Assembly (NCBI GenBank): GCA_013205645.1
Contig: JABMMH010000007.1
Span: forward strand, 1-30,210
Source: Polaromonas sp.
GTDB lineage: Bacteria > Pseudomonadota > Gammaproteobacteria > Burkholderiales > Burkholderiaceae_C
Reading direction: 5' to 3'
DNA: 30,210 nucleotides
Shown: piece by piece, positions 15,261 to 23,199 of the stretch
Layout of the letters: each line of letters begins with the position of its first letter
How positions within the stretch are numbered: the first letter of the stretch is position 1
The notes under the pieces: model-generated
Told to the model about the DNA's origin: nothing
Database searches by the model: none
The model's input: only the letters and a program-made list of their open reading frames with translations
Made by a program: the position numbers and the translations under genes

Positions 15261-16316
15261 ATGTACGTACGGAAAATTCTGAATTTGGTTGGGCTGTGGC
15301 CAAGCGCAAAGCATGCGCCCGAGCCGCTGCATTTGATGAGTTTTACGCCGCTGGAAAATCAGCTCGCTTGGCCGTCGATGGCCGATGTGATTGGCGTCCT
15401 TCGTGCAAGCCAGTTCGTGAATCAGCTGAAGTACAAATGCAGGATGTTGCAGGCATCAGTAGCGCGACAGAACTTTCTGCACTACTTGTCGGCCAATGCT
15501 GTTTGGCACTCACTCTTCAACTTGAATCAGCGCTGTTATTACGTTCCGTTCAGGCTTTATTTAGACCGCCGCTGGTCGCAAAAAATGCGCTTCGAGCAAT
15601 GCACCACAGACCTGCAAGTCGCCCAAGCCAAGTTTGGTTTGACGCTGGCTCAGCAACTGGTGGAGGGCCAGCGCGTCAGGCTCAGCGAGCAAGCTTCTTT
15701 CTCGGTTGACCTTGAACTCAACCGCATCAGTTTCCATGAGGGCTTTTGGTCCCTCTCTCTGAAAGACAGCCAAGGCCAAGCGCTGTTCAACATGAGCTTT
15801 GGTTTTTTGAGTCACCACTCAGTCCTGGTCGCCTCAGTCCAAGGCATTCGGGGTGACACAGGCTGCAACTTAGAAGCCATCCAGTCCATCACCAAGCAAA
15901 ACCACGGCCTGCGCCCGCATCACTTGTTGCTGAACATTTTCCAGCTGGCTTGCGCCGATTGGGGCATCACAGAAATTCACGGCATTGACCCTGAGCACCA
16001 GGTCAAAAAACGCCGCAACGCAGACAAGCAAGGCTTCACGTTTGACTACCGCGAGTTCTGGACAGAGTTGGGCGCCATGCAGCTGGACGATCAAAATTGG
16101 TTGCTGCCTAAGCAACCGCAGCGCCGTGCAGCAGAAGACATCCCCGCCAGAAAACGCGCCTTGTACCGCAAGCGTTACGCCTTCCTCGACGACCTTGCTG
16201 CCGAGGTCGCTACGTCTTTAGCGAGTGCTACAACAGACACCTGCGCCACGTGGCGCAAGCCGGCCAGCGCCGGTGCCAGCACCGCCATGTCGGCGCCGGC
16301 CGCATACACCGCATAG
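15261..16316 (+). CDS. VirK/YbjX family protein (DUF535)
   Basis: The protein has 351 residues. Family features include LDRRWSQKMRFEQCTTDLQ near residue 105, HEGFWSLSLKD, the core SVQGIRG near 195, LRPHHLLLNIFQLACADWG and RKRALYRKRYAFLDDL at about 295-310. DUF535 proteins are linked to virulence and membrane-stress phenotypes in enterobacteria, but no biochemical activity is established. The start is weak: no Shine-Dalgarno is visible, the ATG lies in a palindrome, and an in-frame stop at 15252-15254 rules out earlier starts. An ATG at 15336 is the alternative. The final 37 or so residues after the conserved end are low complexity (Ala, Ser, Thr) and are simply the antisense of the LysR gene's 3' end, so the natural stop may have been lost. 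Confidence 0.85.
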   Translation: MYVRKILNLVGLWPSAKHAPEPLHLMSFTPLENQLAWPSMADVIGVLRASQFVNQLKYKCRMLQASVARQNFLHYLSANAVWHSLFNLNQRCYYVPFRLYLDRRWSQKMRFEQCTTDLQVAQAKFGLTLAQQLVEGQRVRLSEQASFSVDLELNRISFHEGFWSLSLKDSQGQALFNMSFGFLSHHSVLVASVQGIRGDTGCNLEAIQSITKQNHGLRPHHLLLNIFQLACADWGITEIHGIDPEHQVKKRRNADKQGFTFDYREFWTELGAMQLDDQNWLLPKQPQRRAAEDIPARKRALYRKRYAFLDDLAAEVATSLASATTDTCATWRKPASAGASTAMSAPAAYTA

Positions 16317-17077
16317 GCGGGGTACAAAAATTCAGGCGCGCCCGGTACGCGGTGCAAGCGCCCTTCTTGCAGGTGCTTTTGCACCACGTTCTGCCTGAAA
16401 TAACCGGCGCCTCCCACTGCCAGCAGATATTCCAGCCCCAGCGGCCCAAAACTTGAGGACAGTCCGACGCTGGACAGAGCCGGAAACGCCAAGCTGTGCT
16501 GCGCCGCGAAATCGCTGCCCCAGTCGACATACACATAGTCGCCCGCTTCCGGCAGCACTGGGTCGGGTGAGGTGCTCAGCAGCACCAGCTTTTCCTCGAT
16601 CAGCAATTCAATCCGCAAGCCAGTGCGCTGCCGCGGCGCATAGGCAATGACGATGTCCAGCGTGCCGTGAGCCACGCGCTCCAGCAGGTCGTCGGCGACA
16701 CCGACGTCGGTGTGCAAGGCCAAGTCGGGGGCATTCTGGCGCATCCACAGCAGCCAATCCAGCATCAGCGGGTGCCACAGGCTGATCTCGCAGCCCACTG
16801 TCACCAACGCCCGACGCCCGGGCGGCACCGCCATCTGCAGACGCGCCCTTTCCCAGACCTGCACCAAGTTCATGGCGTGACGCACAAACTGATCGCCGGC
16901 AGGGGTCAGTGAAGCGCCGGCCTTGTTGCGCACAAACAGCTGACGGCCAAGCAATTCCTCCAGCGTTTTCACCCGTGCGCTGACCGCTGTCTGCGTCACA
17001 TGCAGGCGTTCTGCGGCTTGGGCAAAGCTGTGACTTGAAACGATCTCCAGAAAGGTTCGGGCGAGGTTGATGTCCAT
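16175..17077 (-). CDS. LysR-family transcriptional regulator
   Basis: The protein has 300 residues from the ATG at 17077, where MDINLARTFLEIVSSHSF is the standard LysR N-terminus; an upstream in-frame start at 17119 adds 14 unlikely residues. The helix-turn-helix is FAQAAERLHVTQTAVSARVK, then LFVRNKAGASLTPAG. The effector domain has GPLGLEYLLAVGGAGYFRQ near residue 230. The last 20 or so residues run antisense into the conserved end of the DUF535 gene (142-bp overlap), so the tail may be recent. It is divergent from the small ORF at 17229, with inverted repeats between them, and may control both itself and that ORF. Confidence 0.92.
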   Translation of the reverse strand: MDINLARTFLEIVSSHSFAQAAERLHVTQTAVSARVKTLEELLGRQLFVRNKAGASLTPAGDQFVRHAMNLVQVWERARLQMAVPPGRRALVTVGCEISLWHPLMLDWLLWMRQNAPDLALHTDVGVADDLLERVAHGTLDIVIAYAPRQRTGLRIELLIEEKLVLLSTSPDPVLPEAGDYVYVDWGSDFAAQHSLAFPALSSVGLSSSFGPLGLEYLLAVGGAGYFRQNVVQKHLQEGRLHRVPGAPEFLYPAYAVYAAGADMAVLAPALAGLRHVAQVSVVALAKDVATSAARSSRKA

Positions 17078-17121
17078 GGGCTGGCTTTCAAGCTGATTTA
17101 CAAAGCAAAAATAGTGCATTC

Positions 17122-17159
17122 AAACGAAATATAAGTCGTTTTACATTTATCATCGTAAA
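17122..17159. promoter_or_regulatory. Two inverted repeats in the LysR / small-ORF spacer, probable LysR operator
   Basis: AAACGA (17122-17127) and TCGTTT (17136-17141) form a perfect dyad with an 8-base spacer. TTTAC (17140-17144) and GTAAA (17155-17159) form a second dyad with a 10-base spacer. The second covers the -35 of the promoter at 17140-17168. The layout fits a LysR recognition site next to an activation or repression site. Confidence 0.5.
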
Positions 17160-17168
17160 CCCTATAGT
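17140..17168 (+). promoter_or_regulatory. Near-consensus sigma-70 promoter for the small ORF
   Basis: TTTACA (17140-17145, 5 of 6) and TATAGT (17163-17168, 5 of 6) are 17 bases apart. Transcription would start near 17175 and leave a leader of about 54 bases before the ATG at 17229. It is one of the best promoter matches seen in the window. Confidence 0.65.
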
Positions 17169-17228
17169 TGTTGTGTGTCCTCTGTTAAAGCAGCTTCTTG
17201 CCGAACACGCCACATTGAAGGAGTCTCC

Positions 17229-17441
17229 ATGACAAGCCATGTTCTTTATGCTGATCGCACAACCACTGCACCCGTTGCGCCCACTGCGCCTGTGTCTTTC
17301 GTGCGTCAAGTGTTGGATTTAGTCAAAGCCGTGTACGCCGACCCGGCCGCCGCCAGCCAGTCGAACCATCCTTGGCTGAACGCTACCATCCGCAGCCACA
17401 TGAGCAATCGTGCACACCGGTTGATGCGCTCGGATTATTGA
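17229..17441 (+). CDS. Small protein of unknown function (70 residues)
   Basis: Start at ATG 17229, with GAAGGAG five bases upstream and a near-consensus promoter further up; the longer frame from 17175 would begin at the likely transcription start. The protein has a short Thr/Ala/Pro-rich N-terminal part (TTTAPVAPTAPVS), a predicted helix FVRQVLDLVKAVYAD, and a basic C-terminal helix with NATIRSHMSNRAHRLMRSDY. There is no signal peptide, Cys or membrane segment. I do not recognise a family. The size and basic tail recall small DUF1127-like proteins, but no diagnostic motif is present. It is divergent from a LysR gene and ends 3 bases before the convergent xdhC. Confidence 0.75.
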   Translation: MTSHVLYADRTTTAPVAPTAPVSFVRQVLDLVKAVYADPAAASQSNHPWLNATIRSHMSNRAHRLMRSDY

Positions 17442-17444
17442 GAT

Positions 17445-18266
17445 TTAGATTTTCAGCGCGGCCCGAACTTGCAGCAATTGCGCTGCCACGGCCAGCGCAA
17501 TCACCTCGGGCTCCTTGCCTTCAATGCCCGGCACACCAATCGGGCAGGTGACTTGCGCCAACTCTTCCGCGCTGTAGCCACGGGCTTCCAGACGGTGCCG
17601 AAAAGTCGCCCATTTGCTCTTGCTGCCGATCAGGCCGATGTAAGGTAAATCTTGCGCTATGCGTTGCCTCGCCAGACACTGGGTCAACACGTCGAGGTCT
17701 TCGGCGTGGCTGAAACTCATGATGAGAACGCAAGCCCCCGGCGCCAAGTCTTTGACTGCCGCTTGCACCGGCTCGGAATGCTCACAGACCACATGCGCCG
17801 GCAAACCGACCGGGAAAATACCTTCGCGGCTGTCGATCCAGTGCAAAGCCACCGGCAAGCGCGCCAACACCTCGGCCAGCGCATGACCCACATGGCCGCC
17901 ACCAAACAGCACCACTGGCATGCGCTCAACATCCAAGCGCCGTTGCAGCGCCGGCAGGTCTTGTGCCGTGACACGCTCTAGCCGCAGGAGTACCACGCCG
18001 CCGCAGCATTGACCCAAAGAGGGACCTAGGGCCAAGCGCATCGTCTCGGCTGGCTTGTGAACTTCGGATTTCAGCAGAACACGCGCCCGGTCGATGGCCT
18101 CAAACTCCAGATGTCCGCCGCCGATGGTGCCTATCAGTGCATCCGCAAACACAGCCATCCACGCACCAGCATCGCGCGGCGCAGAACCTTCCGTGGCTTG
18201 CACCTGCACCAGCACTGCCGACTCGTTGGCGAGTCGCGCCAGGAACAACTCGGCGAGTGGCGACAT
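17445..18266 (-). CDS. xdhC: Xanthine dehydrogenase accessory protein XdhC
   Basis: The protein has 273 residues, full length. Motifs of the XdhC/CoxI family are present: GSAPRDAGAWM near residue 27, GTIGGGHLEFEAI near 47, LGQCCGGVVLL near 85 (the conserved CCGG), a Rossmann-like VVLFGGGHVGHALAEVLA near 120, and YIGLIGSKSKWATF with CPIGVPGIEGKEPEVIA at the end. XdhC binds the molybdenum cofactor, helps add its terminal sulfido ligand and inserts it into xanthine dehydrogenase. It is not beside xdhAB as in many bacteria but 30 bases after serS, and may be transcribed with it. It might also serve the IorAB-like enzyme. Confidence 0.95.
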   Translation of the reverse strand: MSPLAELFLARLANESAVLVQVQATEGSAPRDAGAWMAVFADALIGTIGGGHLEFEAIDRARVLLKSEVHKPAETMRLALGPSLGQCCGGVVLLRLERVTAQDLPALQRRLDVERMPVVLFGGGHVGHALAEVLARLPVALHWIDSREGIFPVGLPAHVVCEHSEPVQAAVKDLAPGACVLIMSFSHAEDLDVLTQCLARQRIAQDLPYIGLIGSKSKWATFRHRLEARGYSAEELAQVTCPIGVPGIEGKEPEVIALAVAAQLLQVRAALKI

Positions 18267-18296
18267 ACAGTTTGACTTTGCGGCTTGCTTGGCGCC

Positions 18297-19631
18297 TTAC
18301 TTCGCGCCAGGTGTCAGCTGCGTGATGCCGCCCATGTAAGGCTGCAAGGCCGTCGGCACGTCAACGCTGCCGTCTTCGCGCTGGTAGTTCTCCAACACCG
18401 CCACCAAAGTGCGGCCCACCGCCAGACCGGAACCGTTCAGGGTGTGGACGAACTCGTTTTTACCTTGTGCATTTTTGAAACGCGCTTGCAAACGGCGGGC
18501 CTGAAAGGCTTCGCAGTTGGAGATCGAGCTGATCTCACGGTAGGTGTTTTGTCCCGGCAACCAAACTTCCAAGTCGTAAGTTTTGGTCGAGCCAAAACCC
18601 ATGTCGCCGGTACACAGCAACATGACGCGGTACGGCAGGCCAAGCGCTTGCAGCACGGCTTCGGCGTGGCCGGTCATAGCTTCAAGCGCTTCATAGCTTT
18701 TCTCGGGATGAACGACCTGCACCATCTCGACTTTGTCAAACTGGTGTTGGCGAATCATGCCGCGCGTGTCGCGGCCGTAGCTGCCCGCTTCAGAGCGAAA
18801 GCAAGGCGTGTGCGCGGTGAGCTTGATCGGCAAATCAGCCTCGGAGATGATCTCATCGCGCAGCAAATTGGTCAGCGGCACTTCGGAGGTCGGAATCAAA
18901 TACAGCGCGGCGTTCTCAGCTTCGCCTTCTTGGCCGCCTTTTTTAGCCGCGAACAAGTCCTCTTCAAATTTCGGCAATTGGCCGGTGCCGCGCAGCGAAT
19001 CAGCGTTGACGATGTACGGCACATAGCATTCGGTGTAGCCGTTTTCGCCGGTCTGCAAGTCCAGCATGAACTGCGACAGCGCTCGGTGCAATTTGGCCAA
19101 CGGGCCTTTCATCACGGTGAAGCGCGAGCCGGTGAGCTTGGTGCCGGCGGCAAAGTCCAGCCCCAGCGGCTCGCCCACATCGACGTGGTCTTTGGCCGTG
19201 AAAGCCAACGCGGCGGGCACGCCACCAAAACCTTGCGCTGGCGTCCACTTGCGCACTTCGACGTTGCCGGCTTCGCCAGCGCCTTCGGGCACGCTGGTGT
19301 GCGGCAAATTGGGCACGGCCAGCAGCAGCGCCTGCATCTCGGTTTGAATCTGCTCTAAGCGCTGCGCCGTGCTGTCCAGCTCGGCCTTGAAGGTGCCAAC
19401 CTGCGCCATGATGGTGCTGGTGTCTTCGCCCTTGGACTTGAGCTGGCCGATCTGTTTGGACAGGCTGTTGCGCTGATTCTGCAACTCTTCGGTGCGAATC
19501 TGGCAGGTCTTGCGCTCAGCCTCTAGGGATTGGAAGGCCTCGACGTTCAAAAATGCCTGCGGGCGTTTGCGGGTGTCGAGTCGCGCGATGGCGGATGGGA
19601 GGTCTTTGCGGAGAAGGTTGATGTCAAGCAT
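18297..19631 (-). CDS. serS: Seryl-tRNA synthetase
   Basis: The protein has 444 residues, slightly longer than the E. coli enzyme. It begins MLDINLLRKDLPSAIARL. The N-terminal helical arm (coiled coil, about residues 35-100) binds the long variable arm of tRNA-Ser. The class II catalytic core shows motif 2 (FRSEAGSYGRDTRGMIRQHQ) and motif 3 (NGSGLAVGRTLVAVLENYQ), plus the serine-pocket stretch LIPTSEVPLTN. It charges tRNA-Ser and tRNA-Sec with serine in the cytoplasm. It follows ispH by 56 bases and precedes xdhC by 30 bases on the same strand. Confidence 0.98.
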   Translation of the reverse strand: MLDINLLRKDLPSAIARLDTRKRPQAFLNVEAFQSLEAERKTCQIRTEELQNQRNSLSKQIGQLKSKGEDTSTIMAQVGTFKAELDSTAQRLEQIQTEMQALLLAVPNLPHTSVPEGAGEAGNVEVRKWTPAQGFGGVPAALAFTAKDHVDVGEPLGLDFAAGTKLTGSRFTVMKGPLAKLHRALSQFMLDLQTGENGYTECYVPYIVNADSLRGTGQLPKFEEDLFAAKKGGQEGEAENAALYLIPTSEVPLTNLLRDEIISEADLPIKLTAHTPCFRSEAGSYGRDTRGMIRQHQFDKVEMVQVVHPEKSYEALEAMTGHAEAVLQALGLPYRVMLLCTGDMGFGSTKTYDLEVWLPGQNTYREISSISNCEAFQARRLQARFKNAQGKNEFVHTLNGSGLAVGRTLVAVLENYQREDGSVDVPTALQPYMGGITQLTPGAK

Positions 19632-19687
19632 CGGGAGATTTTAAAGGCGACAGGAGCTGCCGCTTTGACTTGCCCTTTCGGTGGCTT

Positions 19688-20701
19688 TCAAGCGTCGGGA
19701 TGATGCAGCAAGCTTCCGCCAGCGGCGAGCGTTTGCTCGCTGTCCATCTTGAGGCCTTTGGGGAGCGGAAACTTGATGGTTTCCTCGATGCCGTCCATCT
19801 TGCGCACCGACACCGCACCCATGGCACGCAGGCGGTCAATCACCTGCCGCACCAGCACATCAGGGGCTGAAGCACCGGCCGTCAGACCAACGCGGCTGCG
19901 ACCTTCGAACCAGCTTTCCTGCAGCTCGCTGGCGTCGTCGACCATGTAGGCGTCGGTGCCGAGTTTGGCGGCGAGTTCACGCAGGCGGTTGCTGTTGGAA
20001 CTGGTAGGGCTGCCCACCACAATCAAAATATCCACCTGCGGGCTCATCACCTTGACGGCGTCTTGGCGGTTTTGCGTGGCGTAGCAAATGTCTTGCTGCT
20101 TGGGCGCGCGCACCGTCGGGAATCTGGCCTTCACTGCCGCGCTGATCTCGGCTGCATCGTCAACGCTGAGCGTGGTCTGCGTGACCACCGCCAACAGGCG
20201 GTTCTGGCTGGGCTGAATGCGCGCCACATCGGCGACGTCTTCAACCAAGTGAATGCCACTGTCAAGCTGGCCCATCGTGCCCTCAACTTCAGGATGCCCT
20301 TTGTGGCCGATCATGATGAACTCATAACCTTCCTTGTGCAGCTTGGCCACTTCAACATGCACCTTGGTGACCAGCGGGCAGGTCGCATCAAAGATCTGAA
20401 AGCCGCGCGCACGGGCTTCGTCTTGCACCGCGCGGCTCACGCCATGCGCGCTGAAAACCAGCGTGGCACCGGGCGGCACATCGTCAAGTTCTTCAATGAA
20501 AATCGCGCCCTTCTCTTTCAAGTCATTGACGACGTAGGTGTTGTGAACGATTTCGTGACGCACATAAATCGGTGCGCCAAATTTGATCAAGGCACGCTCC
20601 ACGATTTCAATCGCCCGGTCGACGCCGGCGCAAAAACCGCGCGGCTCGGCCAACAAAATTTCTTGCGGGTGTGCCGCTAACAGGGTCGAAGAAGTAGTCA
20701 T
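19688..20701 (-). CDS. ispH: 4-hydroxy-3-methylbut-2-enyl diphosphate reductase
   Basis: The protein has 337 residues. It is the last enzyme of the MEP isoprenoid pathway and reduces HMBPP to IPP and DMAPP with a [4Fe-4S] cluster. The three cluster cysteines are Cys24 (LAEPRGFCAGVDRA), Cys108 (FDATCPLVTKVH) and Cys206 (DICYATQNRQ). The substrate-binding His and Thr lie in HEIVHNTYVV, SAHGVS and VTQTTLS, and SSNSNRL binds diphosphate. The ATG overlaps the stop of fkpB by four bases (ATGA), so translation is probably coupled. There is a short C-terminal extension after IEETIKFPLP. Confidence 0.98.
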   Translation of the reverse strand: MTTSSTLLAAHPQEILLAEPRGFCAGVDRAIEIVERALIKFGAPIYVRHEIVHNTYVVNDLKEKGAIFIEELDDVPPGATLVFSAHGVSRAVQDEARARGFQIFDATCPLVTKVHVEVAKLHKEGYEFIMIGHKGHPEVEGTMGQLDSGIHLVEDVADVARIQPSQNRLLAVVTQTTLSVDDAAEISAAVKARFPTVRAPKQQDICYATQNRQDAVKVMSPQVDILIVVGSPTSSNSNRLRELAAKLGTDAYMVDDASELQESWFEGRSRVGLTAGASAPDVLVRQVIDRLRAMGAVSVRKMDGIEETIKFPLPKGLKMDSEQTLAAGGSLLHHPDA

Positions 20702-21207
20702 AGAACCCCAATCACATGCACTTCAAAAACCACGGCCTGACCGGCCAAGGGATGGTTGAAATCAAATTGAACCGCGCTGCCGTCGGCTTTGACCTGCTGC
20801 GCTGCACCGGCGTACTGGCCAGCGCCGTCGGGCGTGGGGAATTGCACCACGTCGCCCACTTGGTATTTCTCGTCGGGGTCGCCTAATTCATTAAGCAGCT
20901 TGCGCGCCACCCACTGGATCAGATCCGGGTTGCGCTCGCCAAAGGCTTCGCCCGCCGGCACTTCAAACGTGGCGCGCGTGCCTTCGGGCAGGCCCAGCAA
21001 GCGTTGCTCCAACGCCGGTGACAACTGACCGTTGCCCAGACTCAGCGTGGCAGGCTTGTCTTTGAAGGTGTTGATGATGTCTGCACCCGGCTGGCCGTTC
21101 ACGGCTGGCGCGGCCATGCGGTAGTGCAGTGTCAAGAATGAGCCAGGCGCCACCACGGGCACGGGTTCAAGGTTGGCGATGGACAGATCAGGCGAGACAA
21201 GCGACAT
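20698..21207 (-). CDS. fkpB: FKBP-type peptidyl-prolyl cis-trans isomerase SlpA/FkpB
   Basis: The protein has 169 residues from the ATG at 21207 (a TTG two codons earlier is less likely). It has the SlyD-like FKBP layout: LTLHYRMA near residue 30, then TFKDKPATLSLGNGQLSPALEQRLLGLPEGTRATFEVPAGEAFGERNPDLIQWV, an insert-in-flap region and a closing FDFNHPLAGQAVVFEVHVI. It assists protein folding by proline isomerisation in the cytoplasm. The gene order fkpB-ispH is conserved in proteobacteria, including E. coli. It heads the fkpB-ispH-serS-xdhC run and is divergent from radC across about 180 bases. Confidence 0.93.
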   Translation of the reverse strand: MSLVSPDLSIANLEPVPVVAPGSFLTLHYRMAAPAVNGQPGADIINTFKDKPATLSLGNGQLSPALEQRLLGLPEGTRATFEVPAGEAFGERNPDLIQWVARKLLNELGDPDEKYQVGDVVQFPTPDGAGQYAGAAQQVKADGSAVQFDFNHPLAGQAVVFEVHVIGVL

Positions 21208-21391
21208 GAACAACTTTCGGCGGAACGCGTGATCCGCAAAGGCAGGGGCTAAATTGAGTCCTATTGTAGGAAAAGACGGCTGGATGGTCTGTCACATGGT
21301 TTTGGGATGGGGATTCGACAGGCGCTTGCCGCTTTATCTCGTGCTGAACAAAGTCAGCCTCCTTGGACAAACCCTCTGGCTAAGCTGCGCC

Positions 21392-22066
21392 ATGCTGCTC
21401 AAAGACCTCCCCGAAGATGCCAGGCCGCGAGAAAAACTGCTGACACGCGGCGCCGCTGCCTTGAGCGACGCGGAATTACTCGCTTTGATGCTGCGCAGCG
21501 GCATCCGTGGCAAAAACGTCCTGCAATTGGCGCAAGAACTGGTCGACACCTTCGGCGGCGTGGCCGGCCTACTGCACACGCCCGCCGAGGCGCTCAAGTC
21601 CATCAAAGGGCTGGGGCCTGCCAAGCGCGCGGAGCTGGTGGCCGTGTTGGAGCTGTCGCGGCGGGCGCTGACGCAGCGACTGGCAGAAAAGCCAATGTTT
21701 GCCTCGCCACAAGCCGTCCGCGACTACCTTCAGTTGCAGTTGGGCAGCCGACCGCATGAGATTTTTGCCGTGCTGTTTCTGGACAGCCAACACCGCCTGA
21801 TCGCGTTGGAAGAAATGTTTCGCGGCACGTTGACGCAAACCAGCGTTTATCCACGCGAAGTGGTGCTGCGCGCGCTGGCGCTGAACGCCGGCAGCGTGGT
21901 GCTGGCGCACAACCACCCGAGCGGCAGCGCCCAGCCTTCGCGTGCCGACGAAGCGCTGACGCAAACCCTGAAAACCGCGCTGGCGCTGATCGATGTGCGG
22001 GTGCTTGACCATTTTGTTGTGACCAGCACGGAAGCGGTGTCGATGGCCGAGCTCGGATTGGTCTAA
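21392..22066 (+). CDS. radC: RadC family protein (JAB/MPN domain)
   Basis: The protein has 224 residues from the ATG at 21392, just before LLKDLPEDARPREKLL, the family's usual N-terminus; the frame is open upstream to 21254 but that part is not family-like. A helix-hairpin-helix segment lies in IKGLGPAKRAELVAVLE (about residues 70-87). The JAMM-type metal site is in VVLAHNHPSGSAQPSRADEAL, with the upstream Glu in the EEMFRGTL region. The old link to RecA-dependent repair in E. coli is disputed and the function is unclear. It is followed by the Smr gene after 9 bases. Confidence 0.94.
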   Translation: MLLKDLPEDARPREKLLTRGAAALSDAELLALMLRSGIRGKNVLQLAQELVDTFGGVAGLLHTPAEALKSIKGLGPAKRAELVAVLELSRRALTQRLAEKPMFASPQAVRDYLQLQLGSRPHEIFAVLFLDSQHRLIALEEMFRGTLTQTSVYPREVVLRALALNAGSVVLAHNHPSGSAQPSRADEALTQTLKTALALIDVRVLDHFVVTSTEAVSMAELGLV

Positions 22067-22075
22067 AGTTGAGGC

Positions 22076-22759
22076 ATGAAACCGCCTGCCCTCACAGCCA
22101 TCGCAGCCAAAATCGCCATCAAAGACCTGCGCGGCCTGAAAGCCCTGAAGCTGGACATCGACAAGCAGATGCGGCTGGCAGCCGAACTGCAGGCAGCCCG
22201 GCTCGCCGCCGCCCGCCAACTGAAGGCTGAAAAAGAACTCTTCGCCCACAGCATCGGGCCGATCAAGGCGCTGCCGGCAAGACACGGCCCAGGCCAACAT
22301 GCGCAGATCCTCATCGTGCAACCGGCGCCGATTCCCGTGCAACTACAACTCGACGAGCAAGCCGTCATGCGGGAAGCGCTGTCCGACGAGTTTGATGGGG
22401 ACGCGCTGCTAGACACCGACGAAGCGCTGAGCTTCAGGCGGCCCGGCATCGGCGTCGATGTGGTGCGCAAACTGCGGCGCGGCGCTTGGCGCATTCAGGG
22501 CCAGCTTGACCTGCACGGCCTGCGGCGTGACGACGCCAGAGACACACTGTCGAAGTTCATCCGCGATGCGCAAAAAACCGGCTGGCGCTGCGTCCGTGTT
22601 GTCCACGGCAAGGGCCTCGGCTCACCCGGCAAAACGCCAGTCCTCAAAGGCCGTGTGCAAAGCTGGTTGATTCAAAAAATTGAAGTGCTGGCCTTTGCAC
22701 AAGCACGGCCTGCCGAGGGCGGCGCTGGCGCGTTAGTGGTCTTGTTGGCGCCGAGCTAA
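22076..22759 (+). CDS. Smr-domain (MutS2-like) DNA endonuclease domain protein
   Basis: The protein has 227 residues. The first 60 residues are a charged, Ala/Lys/Leu-rich helical stretch. The C-terminal Smr domain (about residues 130-225) has LDLHGLRRDDARDTLSKFI and VVHGKGLGSPGKTPVLKGRV, the conserved DLHG and HGKG motifs. Smr domains have nicking-endonuclease activity in some proteins; YdaL/SmrA/SmrB-type proteins act on DNA or, for SmrB, on mRNA of collided ribosomes. This one is closest in layout to single-domain SmrA/B proteins. It starts 9 bases after radC, so both are likely one transcript, and it is convergent with the globin gene. Confidence 0.92.
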   Translation: MKPPALTAIAAKIAIKDLRGLKALKLDIDKQMRLAAELQAARLAAARQLKAEKELFAHSIGPIKALPARHGPGQHAQILIVQPAPIPVQLQLDEQAVMREALSDEFDGDALLDTDEALSFRRPGIGVDVVRKLRRGAWRIQGQLDLHGLRRDDARDTLSKFIRDAQKTGWRCVRVVHGKGLGSPGKTPVLKGRVQSWLIQKIEVLAFAQARPAEGGAGALVVLLAPS

Positions 22760-22774
22760 ATCACCAAGCCTAGC

Positions 22775-23191
22775 TCAAACACCCCGATTGCGCATCCAGT
22801 CAGCGGTCTGAAAGAACGAGTCTTTCAAGCGTGCGCGCAGCAATTCATCGACACCGGTTTCTTGCATCGCTTGGTCCATGCAGGCGACCCATTGGTCACG
22901 CTCCAGCACACCGATGGAAAACGGCATGTGGCGCCTGCGCAGCATGGGATGGCCAAAGCGCTCGGTGTAATGTTGTGGCCCGCCCATCCAGCCGCACAAG
23001 AACATGGCCAGGCGTTCTCTGGCGTTGATGAGTTCTGGGCCATGTGCAGCGCGCAGTGCAGCGTAGCCCGGCTCAAGATCCATCAAGTCGTAAAAACGCT
23101 CGACCAAGGCGTGGACACGGGCTTCGCCGCCAATCCATTCAAACGGTGTCGCGAACGGAGGGGTGCCGGGTGGTTTTTCTTCAATCTGCAT
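22775..23191 (-). CDS. Group II truncated hemoglobin
   Basis: The protein has 138 residues. Heme-pocket positions of group II truncated globins are present: Phe33-Tyr34 (Tyr B10) in VERFYDLM, the proximal His88 in RRRHMPFSIG, and Trp101 (G8) in RDQWVACM. FLCGWMGGPQHYTERFG is the typical loop before the proximal helix. These proteins bind oxygen or nitric oxide and may protect against nitrosative or peroxide stress. It starts 8 bases after the stop of the ABC permease, so both are likely co-transcribed, with a ribosome binding site (AAGGA) inside the permease 3' end. Confidence 0.95.
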   Translation of the reverse strand: MQIEEKPPGTPPFATPFEWIGGEARVHALVERFYDLMDLEPGYAALRAAHGPELINARERLAMFLCGWMGGPQHYTERFGHPMLRRRHMPFSIGVLERDQWVACMDQAMQETGVDELLRARLKDSFFQTADWMRNRGV

Positions 23192-23199
23192 GGTGCCGA

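Noticed and set aside
15248..15709. 153-residue plus-strand frame overlapping the DUF535 gene
   Set aside because: The DUF535 frame carries the family motifs and continues much further; this frame has none.
18285..19358. 357-residue open frame on the plus strand
   Set aside because: It lies wholly antisense to xdhC and serS, whose products match known families; the translation has no domain look and is an effect of high GC.
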